Below are positions 24,734 through 31,366 of a DNA stretch of 40,036 bases, one piece after another. The stretch is from assembly GCA_964528605.1 (NCBI GenBank), contig CAZGSV010000020.1, forward strand, positions 1-40,036, in the 5' to 3' direction. A model generated the notes under the pieces. The model worked only from the letters and a program-made list of their open reading frames with translations. It had not been told where the DNA came from and did not search any database. The number at the start of each line of letters is the position of its first letter. Positions within the stretch are counted from its first letter, which is position 1. The DNA is from CAZGSV01 sp964528605. Its GTDB lineage: Bacteria > Armatimonadota > Zipacnadia > CAZGSV01. The position numbers and the translations under genes are program-made.

Positions 24734-26698
24734 CTAATACCAGAACGCGTACGTGGCCACGCCTCGGATGGTGCCATAGATGCACCACCACCCGCCCACC
24801 AGGAAATCCCCCAGGATCAGCCCCATCCCGAAGGGCGCCACCCTACGATAGCCGTTCATGCCCGCGTATCGGAAAACCACCGCCTTGATGGCCCAGGCAA
24901 TGAACAGCGGCAGCCAAACGAGATTCATTGACCAGTTGCCGGAGATGGCGAAGCCGACGGGATGCAGGGGCCACCAGGCAAAGCGGAAGCGCATGGCCAT
25001 TAGCCCCACCGCCGCCGCAAAGCCCAATGCCATCGCCCCCACCGCCGGCTTGCTGGTCAACTCGGGATTCTGCAACCAGCCGACCAGACGATTCCACGGC
25101 TCCCAGCCGAACCCCGCCTTGGTGGCGGCCCCCCACCGGTAGCAGCAGTGCAGCATCGCCCAGAAGCCCGCCGGCACCCCCACCAACGCCGCCAGCCACA
25201 GGCCCGCCGCGTGCGCCCTCATGCTCGAGCCCGACTCGCGCGCCAACTTGAACGCCTCGAGTTGATTGGCCATCGGCAGGCCGCGGTAAGCGCGGTTGAA
25301 CCAATAGCCGAACGAGAAGGAAACCAGCGTCTGCGGCGGCAGCCGGCTTGGTACCGTGCCCAGCATCTTGGTCAACGTGAGCCCCGGCCCCATGAAGTGC
25401 AAGTCGTGCACCGGCGGCCCCAACTCCGCCCGAATGCGCGTGATGGCAATGACCACCAGAAAGTATAGGAGAAAGAAGAGGGGCACGACCCACCACGCCA
25501 TCCCCGAGCGGTGCGCTATCCACCCCAGCGCCCCAACCGCGAGCACTAGCCCTACCGCTGCCGTGCGGTAGTGCATCGGCTCCGTCCGCATCGCCGCGTC
25601 ACGGCGCAAGCCCAAGATGACATCGAGTACGTGCCTCAAGTGGCGTCTTCCCGTCCATAAGGAAATGAGCGCCAAGGCCACATACGCGCCCCAAGACTGC
25701 TCCGCAGTGAAGGGGAAGTCGGGAACGTCGCGCCAGCCGGTCAAGTGGCCCACGAAGCGCTCGAACTGCCAGAGCCAGTAGAACAGCCAACAGGACAGGA
25801 CCAGATCGTTGGGCAGGAGCAGACCGATGCCGATCACGCACGGGTAGAAGGCGATGCCCACTCCGCCAAAGATGTCCCACGGCGGGCGCTGGAAGTACTG
25901 CCCCGCGTCAAACTCGCCCCGCGTGATGGGCAAGTGAGGCACCGTGGGGTGGAGCGCGCTCAGCCCGTTGAGCAGGTCTATCGCCGCCGCGACCGCGAAC
26001 CCCGCCCACATGGGGCCGCTGCGGAAAACCGCCCCCCCCGGCTCCGTTATCTGCAGCGGCAGCACCGTGATGGGGTAAGAAAGGCGCTCTTCCTCCATCC
26101 ATCGCCGCCGCAGCAGCGCGTTGATGCACAGCATCGCCGCCAGCAACGCGAAGGCAAAGCCCCCCCACCACAGCATCGGCTGCGCCCACGCCCGCAGATA
26201 GCGCCAACGGTAAACGCTCGTCAGCCCCCGGTAGAACCCGTGCACCGCCCCGGTGTCCGTCACTGTCATGCCCGGAGGCAGGTAGTGGAAGAACAACTGG
26301 TCCCAGCGATTGGCCGGAGTGACCGACTCCAGCGGCTGCGCCAGAATCGGCACCAGCACCTGGAACATGTCGTGCCCCGCAATGCTCGAGCCGATGCAGA
26401 CCATGCTGTAGATGACCAGCAACTCCGCCTGGCTCAGCGCCCAGGCGGGCCGCCAGCGCTGCAGCGGATAGTTGACGGCCATGAGCACCAGCAAGGTGAA
26501 GATGGCGTTGAAGAAGAGCGAGATGGTCGTGGGATGGCCGCTGTAGCGGATGAACTCCATCATCACGACCCAGTAGGCCGTCGGCGGGATGAGCAGGACA
26601 CCGACCAGGAAGGCGCGCGGGCGGATGACGTACGCAGGCACGGCGCCGCGCTCGGCCACCGTGCCCGTTTGCTCCTCAGGTTGCTGCGTGCCCAGCAT
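24734..26698 (-). CDS. DUF6785-type polytopic membrane protein, copy 1
   Basis: This 654-residue protein has about 14 hydrophobic segments and matches a family annotated DUF6785 with a C-terminal DUF6784. Conserved blocks shared with the second copy in this window are WALSQAELLVIYSMV, RRRWMEEERLSYPIT, RIRAELGPPVHDLHFMG, FNRAYRGLPMANQLEA and HPVGFAISGNWSMNLVW. The RAE-PVHD and NRAYR blocks lie at membrane boundaries and may form a pore. The overall layout resembles OPT oligopeptide transporters, but function is unknown. ATG 26698 has TTGAGGG just upstream. It is divergent from the DnaA-N-like gene. Confidence 0.75.
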   Translation of the reverse strand: MLGTQQPEEQTGTVAERGAVPAYVIRPRAFLVGVLLIPPTAYWVVMMEFIRYSGHPTTISLFFNAIFTLLVLMAVNYPLQRWRPAWALSQAELLVIYSMVCIGSSIAGHDMFQVLVPILAQPLESVTPANRWDQLFFHYLPPGMTVTDTGAVHGFYRGLTSVYRWRYLRAWAQPMLWWGGFAFALLAAMLCINALLRRRWMEEERLSYPITVLPLQITEPGGAVFRSGPMWAGFAVAAAIDLLNGLSALHPTVPHLPITRGEFDAGQYFQRPPWDIFGGVGIAFYPCVIGIGLLLPNDLVLSCWLFYWLWQFERFVGHLTGWRDVPDFPFTAEQSWGAYVALALISLWTGRRHLRHVLDVILGLRRDAAMRTEPMHYRTAAVGLVLAVGALGWIAHRSGMAWWVVPLFFLLYFLVVIAITRIRAELGPPVHDLHFMGPGLTLTKMLGTVPSRLPPQTLVSFSFGYWFNRAYRGLPMANQLEAFKLARESGSSMRAHAAGLWLAALVGVPAGFWAMLHCCYRWGAATKAGFGWEPWNRLVGWLQNPELTSKPAVGAMALGFAAAVGLMAMRFRFAWWPLHPVGFAISGNWSMNLVWLPLFIAWAIKAVVFRYAGMNGYRRVAPFGMGLILGDFLVGGWWCIYGTIRGVATYAFWY

Positions 26699-26750
26699 CA
26701 GCCCTCAAGGTATATCAGGAAAGGTAGCATCCCACACTCGTCCCGCGCCG

Positions 26751-26779
26751 TTGACCCCCGGCCCCTGCCAGCCTAGAAT
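26751..26779 (+). promoter_or_regulatory. Promoter of DnaA-domain-I-like gene
   Basis: TTGACC (26751-26756), 17 bases and TAGAAT (26774-26779). The start near 26786 leaves about 10 bases before ATG 26796. The ATG at 26778 overlaps the -10 and is not the start. Confidence 0.7.
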
Positions 26780-26795
26780 GGGCGCCTGTACGCCA

Positions 26796-27434
26796 ATGGA
26801 CCTCAACGTGCTGTGGCAGCATGTGCTGGAAGCGGTGAAGAAGCGCGGCGACTTCGACCTCGGCCTGTGGCGCTCATTAGAGGCCGCCCAACCGCTCGCC
26901 CTCGAGGATGGTTTCCTCGTGGTTGGCTTCGCTCCCGAGGCCAGTGACCTCAAGCCGCGCCTGATGGAGGACTTCAACCGCAACCTCCTCAACCACATCA
27001 TCAGGTCCCTCTCCCCCCAACTCTCCGACGTCAACCTGCGCGTCATAGACGGCGCCACGCCCGAGGCCTGGGAGCGCGAGAAAACCATGGACGTGGCCCG
27101 GCGGGAGCGCGTAGGACGAGAAGCCCCTCGCCAAGCCGTCATCGAGGAGACCAACCTCACCTGGGAGGGGCTCTCCGAGCAACTAGGCCTCAGATTCACC
27201 CAGCAGCGCGCCAGCCGCTACCCGCAGACCGCCGCGCGCTTCCTTCTGGAATGTTTTCCGCTGCTGCAAGACCTCGAGCAGCAAGGCGGCGATCCCGAGA
27301 CGGTACAGCGGCGCCTCGCCCGCGTTTTCAACCGCCTCGCCGGCCTCACCGGCATCCCCGCCGCGCAGATCGCCCTCGAGTACATGCGGTTCGGGGAACC
27401 ACCAGGGCCGGAGCGCAAGCGTCCCCCGCGCTAG
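26796..27434 (+). CDS. Unrecognised protein with DnaA domain I-like N terminus
   Basis: The protein has 212 residues from ATG 26796. Residues 1-90 have a DnaA domain I/DnaX C-terminal-like pattern: LWQHVLEAVKKRG, a tryptophan in the second helix, then ALEDGFLVVGFAP, a helix and VNLRVID. After a charged linker, the rest is helical (LSEQLGLRFTQQRASRYPQ, then TVQRRLARVFNRLAG). There is no ATPase or HTH domain, so it is not DnaA. The short leader means translation may be leaderless or nearly so. It lies between two minus-strand genes. The resemblance is by pattern and is not confirmed. Confidence 0.5.
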   Translation: MDLNVLWQHVLEAVKKRGDFDLGLWRSLEAAQPLALEDGFLVVGFAPEASDLKPRLMEDFNRNLLNHIIRSLSPQLSDVNLRVIDGATPEAWEREKTMDVARRERVGREAPRQAVIEETNLTWEGLSEQLGLRFTQQRASRYPQTAARFLLECFPLLQDLEQQGGDPETVQRRLARVFNRLAGLTGIPAAQIALEYMRFGEPPGPERKRPPR

Positions 27435-29218
27435 CCCTGGCCCTCGCGGTACGCCCTTACCTCGAAGACACGCGCACCGGGGTCGCCGTTCGTCGCCTCC
27501 ACCACTAGCCGCAGCGCCTTCATGGTCTTCGCCGGAAAGCGGTGCACGCGCCGCCTCTGGTAGTTCCCGCGCACCTCGGCCAGCGCCTCTTCGCCGGCCT
27601 CGGTCAACGCGATCAAGCGGTAGTCGCGCAGGCATTCCGGCTGCGGCCCCGCGATCATCTTGTTGTGATGGGCATCGTCCTGAGTCAGCGTGAGCCATCG
27701 GCTCAGTCCCGTGTCGAAGGTCAAGTAGATGCTGTCCACCACTACCGGCGCCGCCCACCCCAGTTGCAGCCACTGAGGGAACAGCGAGCCTGGCACCGAC
27801 CTCCACATATGGCTGGCCGCGCCGCGCGAGCGCGCCACCCCGCTCAGCACCTGCTCCGGCCCACACCCGTCCTCCGCCGAGGACGCGGTCGCCGCGGCCC
27901 GCCGCGCCAGATCGCTCTCGTCCTCGTTGCCGCAGCCGGGAATGAAGCAATCGTCTTTGAGCAGTGTCTGCTGCAGCCTCTTGACGTGAGTGGGATACAG
28001 TTGCCGCGGCAGGCATCCGAGTTGGCAGCAGAGCGCCGCCGCCGTCCCCACCGCCTGTCCCATCACCGCGCCCGTCCCCATCACGCGCGTGGAGCCCATG
28101 GCGGCGTGGCTCGCGCTGATATTGCGCCCCGCGAAGAAGAGGTTGCCCACGTTGCGCGAGTGCAGGGACCTGAGGGGAATGGAGTAGAGGTCCTCCATCT
28201 TGAGGAATATGCAAGGCGGCTGCTTATCGTAGAAGCCCATGGGAGGGTGCAGATCAATCGGCCAGCCACCGTAGGCCGCCGCGTCCTCGAAATGCCGCGA
28301 CTGCATCAGATCGTGCTCGGTGAGAATGTGATCGCCCGTCAGCCGCCGTGACTCCCGCTTGCCGGGCAGCACGCCCACCCAGTCGAGCACCAGGTTCTCC
28401 GCGCCGTGGTCGCCGTGGTTCTTGATGTGGTCCCACAGCCCGAAGAGGATCTTCAGCAACTCATCGCGGATGGCCTCGTCGTCGCCGATGGTGTCGAGCA
28501 CGCCACCCCACTCCACCCACCAGAACCCCTGGCTGGTCTTGTGCGGCAGGCGGCGCGGCCCGAAGCAGGAGTCCTCGGGGAAGTCGTAGGCCCAGGGCGG
28601 GGGCTCGAAAGGCGCCGGATGGCCGACGTCGCGAGTCTGAAACAGCAGGCTGCTCCCCAAGGTGTAGTTGTCCGGCAACTCCGGCGCGCACGTCTCGCCG
28701 AACTCCGCTCTTCCTTCCCGGCCCACACGGTAGTCGGCCCCTGCCGCAGCGCCCAGCGAACCGTCGCCGGTGCAGTCAATGAAGAACTTGCCCTCAAAGC
28801 GGAAGCGGCGCTCGGTGGTGACCTGCACCCCGCGCGCGGCGACGATGCGCTGCCCCTCGGCCTCGACCTCGTGCACGTAGGTGTTCAGGTACAGGCGCAG
28901 GCACGGCTCCCGCGCCGCCCACTCCCAAAGCAGCAAGTCCCAAAGGGAGGCGCAGCGCTGCGGGTTGCGCACCTGGTTCTCGAGGCGCAACTCCTCGAGA
29001 ATGCCGCTTTCGCGCGCGTTCGGCCTGGTGCCGGTGTGGTCCGCTCCCGAAACGTGCACGCGAATCTCACTGCTGGAACTGCCGCCCAGGGCCGGCCGGT
29101 CTTGCACCAGCGCCGTCTTGGCGCCGTGACGCGCCGCCGCGAGCGCCGCGCAGACACCCGCCATCCCGCCCCCAACAACCACCACCTCGGCCTCCACCCG
29201 CTGCTCGCAGCCTTTCAC
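27431..29218 (-). CDS. FAD-dependent oxidoreductase with discoidin-like C-terminal domain
   Basis: The protein has 595 residues from GTG 29218, which has GGAGGTGA about eight bases upstream. A longer frame runs to 29329 through the palindromic promoter. The N-terminal VVVVGGGMAGVCAALAAARHG is the dinucleotide loop and GGSSSSEIRVHVSG follows, as in the FAD_oxidored family. IDCTGDGSLGAAAGADY and a later GRNISASHAAMGSTRVMG complete the FAD-binding motifs. The last 120 residues (FPQWLQLGWAAPVVVDSIYL, then VHRFPAKTMKALRLVVE) look like an F5/8 type C fold. The substrate is unknown. It is divergent from the ceramidase-like gene. Confidence 0.85.
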   Translation of the reverse strand: MKGCEQRVEAEVVVVGGGMAGVCAALAAARHGAKTALVQDRPALGGSSSSEIRVHVSGADHTGTRPNARESGILEELRLENQVRNPQRCASLWDLLLWEWAAREPCLRLYLNTYVHEVEAEGQRIVAARGVQVTTERRFRFEGKFFIDCTGDGSLGAAAGADYRVGREGRAEFGETCAPELPDNYTLGSSLLFQTRDVGHPAPFEPPPWAYDFPEDSCFGPRRLPHKTSQGFWWVEWGGVLDTIGDDEAIRDELLKILFGLWDHIKNHGDHGAENLVLDWVGVLPGKRESRRLTGDHILTEHDLMQSRHFEDAAAYGGWPIDLHPPMGFYDKQPPCIFLKMEDLYSIPLRSLHSRNVGNLFFAGRNISASHAAMGSTRVMGTGAVMGQAVGTAAALCCQLGCLPRQLYPTHVKRLQQTLLKDDCFIPGCGNEDESDLARRAAATASSAEDGCGPEQVLSGVARSRGAASHMWRSVPGSLFPQWLQLGWAAPVVVDSIYLTFDTGLSRWLTLTQDDAHHNKMIAGPQPECLRDYRLIALTEAGEEALAEVRGNYQRRRVHRFPAKTMKALRLVVEATNGDPGARVFEVRAYREGQG

Positions 29219-29251
29219 CTGGGAACTCACCTCCGGACCAAGCCGCCCGCC

Positions 29252-29280
29252 AATATGCCCCCGCTCGCGCCCTTTTGCAA
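29252..29280 (-). promoter_or_regulatory. Promoter of FAD-oxidoreductase gene
   Basis: Minus-strand TTGCAA (29280-29275), 17 bases and CATATT (29257-29252). Both hexamers are 4 of 6 to consensus. It lies in the left arm of the palindromic region. Confidence 0.5.
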
Positions 29281-29352
29281 CCTCCCCTCCATACTTGGAC
29301 AGTCTGGTGCCAGGCACCAAAGTGTCCAATTGGTGGAGGGTTGCGCGTGAGC
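29263..29352. repeat. Long imperfect palindrome in divergent promoter region
   Basis: The core is TTGGACA (29295-29301), TGGTGCC (29305-29311), one base, GGCACCA (29313-29319) and TGTCCAA (29323-29329). Outer arms are GCAACCTCC (29277-29285) with GGAGGGTTGC (29335-29344), and GCTCGCGC (29263-29270) with GCGTGAGC (29345-29352). The centre is at about 29312. It may be an operator, a cruciform or a repeat-derived element. Confidence 0.8.
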
Positions 29353-29369
29353 GGCGGTACGGAGAATAT
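29341..29369 (+). promoter_or_regulatory. Weak promoter candidate of ceramidase-like gene
   Basis: TTGCGC (29341-29346), 17 bases and GAATAT (29364-29369), the mirror image of the minus-strand promoter across the palindrome centre. The hexamers are weak. Confidence 0.4.
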
Positions 29370-29402
29370 GGGGGCAGCCATCAACGCGCCAGGGAGGAAG
29401 AA

Positions 29403-30674
29403 ATGCTCATCGCAACCATAGGACTCTTGGCAGTCACCGGCGCTCCCCTGATGGGCGGAGCCGCCGCCGTGGACATCACCCCCGACCTGCAGTGGATCAC
29501 CGTCTCTCTCGGCGGCTACGGCGACCGCCAGGGCAAACCGGCCACGGGCGTGCATGACCGCCTCTTTGCTCGCGCGCTGGCGCTCCAGCAGGGCAGCCAG
29601 CGTTTCGCCTTGCTCTCTTTGGACCTCCTCTGCGTGGCACCTACCATGCGCGATGACCTGCTGCACGAACTCGCAGACCTCCACCTCGACCAAGGCCTAC
29701 TGATGTGCGCCAGCCACTCCCACGGCGCCCCCGAGAACATTCACAAGAACGGCGATGTCCTGCCTCAAGCCTTCGGCCGGTACAACGACTTCTGGTACCA
29801 GTGGCTGCTGCAGAGGATGGAGCAGGCGGTGCGACAGGCCTTTCACCACCTGCAGCCCGTCCAGGTCGGCTCCCAGGTCATCCGCCTCGAAGGCTTCAGC
29901 CGCAACCGCCGGGGCGAGCGCGGCAGCGGGCTAGTGGACCCGGACGCCGCGGTCGTGCGCATCGCCCACCAGCAGGGCAGAACGCTCGCCCTCGTCGTTG
30001 ACTTCGCCGCCCACGGCACCTTCATGGACTCCACCGATTTCGAGGTCTGCGGCGACTGGCCCGGCGCCATGGCGCGCGCGCTCGAAGAAGCGGTGCCTGG
30101 CGCGGTGGCCCTCTACTGCCAAGGAGCGACCGGCGACGTCAGCCCGGTCAAGGAGGGCGATGGCGACGACTATCAGCGCGCCGAGTCCTACGGCCGCGCC
30201 GTCGCCCAGCGCCTGCTCCAGGCGGCCCAGACGTCGGTCAAGCCCGACGTGGAGTTGCGCTGCGTCACCCTCAACGAGCCCCTGCCCCCCCTGTGCTTCT
30301 CTCCGGCGTTCCTCGAGTCCACCGCCGAGGAATACCCTATGGACGTCAGCAAGGGCGCTGCCTTCCTCAGCCTGCTATTCCCCACGCAGGCCGCCTTCGC
30401 CGCCGTGCGCATCGGCGACCTCCTCTTCGCCTCCATGCCCGGAGAGGTCGTCACCAGCATCGGCCTGGAGTTTAAGGAAGCCGCGCGCAAGATGGGTTAT
30501 CGCGTGCCGGTGCTCGTCGGCTACGCCAACAACTACGCCGGCTACATCGTCTCCCCTCAGGATTACGACAGCGGCGGCTATGAGACGGGCACCTCGTTCT
30601 ACGGCCGCGACGTAGGGCCGGAGATGCTCAAGCGCGCGCTGGCCGCGGTGAGCGCGTTGGAAGGCAAGCCGTAG
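29403..30674 (+). CDS. Neutral/alkaline ceramidase-like protein
   Basis: The 423-residue protein has the N-terminal neutral ceramidase fold. Motifs are GAAAVDITPD, the GGYGDRQGKPATGVHD region, the ASHSHGAPENI motif (residues about 104-113), HGTFMDSTDFEVCGDWPGAM and CQGATGDVSP. In ceramidases this region carries zinc-binding His residues and a catalytic Ser. The ATG at 29403 follows GGGAGGA. The N terminus is weakly hydrophobic and may be a signal. It is smaller than ceramidases from Pseudomonas (about 670 residues) and lacks their C-terminal immunoglobulin-like domain. Substrate may not be ceramide. Confidence 0.78.
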   Translation: MLIATIGLLAVTGAPLMGGAAAVDITPDLQWITVSLGGYGDRQGKPATGVHDRLFARALALQQGSQRFALLSLDLLCVAPTMRDDLLHELADLHLDQGLLMCASHSHGAPENIHKNGDVLPQAFGRYNDFWYQWLLQRMEQAVRQAFHHLQPVQVGSQVIRLEGFSRNRRGERGSGLVDPDAAVVRIAHQQGRTLALVVDFAAHGTFMDSTDFEVCGDWPGAMARALEEAVPGAVALYCQGATGDVSPVKEGDGDDYQRAESYGRAVAQRLLQAAQTSVKPDVELRCVTLNEPLPPLCFSPAFLESTAEEYPMDVSKGAAFLSLLFPTQAAFAAVRIGDLLFASMPGEVVTSIGLEFKEAARKMGYRVPVLVGYANNYAGYIVSPQDYDSGGYETGTSFYGRDVGPEMLKRALAAVSALEGKP

Positions 30675-30689
30675 CGCGCCACCGGGCTC

Positions 30690-30716
30690 GCGTCCGGGCT
30701 AAACCCGCACGCTACC
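30690..30716. repeat. Dispersed palindromic repeat, family B, copy 3
   Basis: GCGTCCGGGCTAAACCCGC-ACGCTACC, the reverse of the copy at 20068 with two differences. It lies between the convergent ceramidase-like and DUF1854 genes. A GTAGGGGCGGG piece with inverted GC arms follows near 30741. Confidence 0.75.
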
Positions 30717-30789
30717 GAGAGGCGGGGCGCGTCGAACGATGCGTAGGGGCGGGCCGCCTGGTTTACCCGCCGAAGGAGGACCCGCCCGC

Positions 30790-31356
30790 TCAGATGAGCC
30801 GTTCTATCTGCCGCCGCGCGCGCACGCTCAGGCGGCCGTAGTCCGGAATCTCGTAGCGATTCCCGTCCACGTCAATGATCAGCAACCGCCTGGGGCCGAG
30901 ATCGTGAATGTTGTCGCGCAGGCCGCGCACGTCGAACTCGGTGGCGCCGCGGTCAGTGAGCACGTTCCAGTGGCTCACCCCGTAGCGCTCGTTCATCGAA
31001 TAGACGTCCAAGATCACGCTGCCGAGATAGCGCTTGCGCAGTTCCTCGCGGATGATGCGCGCGCTGTCCGCGTCTAGCCCCTTCGGATTGCGCAGAATGG
31101 TGATGGTCTCGTCGCGGCTGTCGGCAAAGCCGAGGTAGCGCCGCGGCTGGCTCAGCGGAAAGGCGCGGCGCACCTTGACGTTCGGGAACGTGACCCGGTC
31201 CTGAAACCTCAGGTGCACGCGCCCGTGATCGTCCGGAAACAGCCGGATCTCGTCGGCGTTGGCAAAGGTGGGCCAGGCCGGATCCGGCGGCACGTCCGCC
31301 GCCACTGGCGCGGGCGGCTTCCCGTCGCCCCCCTCCTTCTTGACCGGCTCATCCAT
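30790..31356 (-). CDS. DUF1854 family protein
   Basis: The 188-residue protein has an unstructured proline-rich N terminus (about 40 residues) and then the DUF1854 domain: IRLFPDDHGRVHLRF, RRAFPLSQPRRYLGF, ITILRNPKGLD and DRGATEFDVRGLRDNIH. DUF1854 proteins usually follow an ABC exporter; some annotation systems name the pair as cyanophycin-associated. Its ATG at 31356 lies ten bases after the exporter stop, with AGGTGA in the gap, so the two are one operon. No cyanophycin gene is in the window. Confidence 0.82.
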   Translation of the reverse strand: MDEPVKKEGGDGKPPAPVAADVPPDPAWPTFANADEIRLFPDDHGRVHLRFQDRVTFPNVKVRRAFPLSQPRRYLGFADSRDETITILRNPKGLDADSARIIREELRKRYLGSVILDVYSMNERYGVSHWNVLTDRGATEFDVRGLRDNIHDLGPRRLLIIDVDGNRYEIPDYGRLSVRARRQIERLI

Positions 31357-31366
31357 CGCGTTTCAC

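Noticed and set aside
25745..26776. 343-codon plus-strand frame opposite DUF6785 copy 1
   Set aside because: It is His/Arg/Gln-rich and antisense to a clear membrane protein, and it overlaps the promoter of the DnaA-N-like gene.
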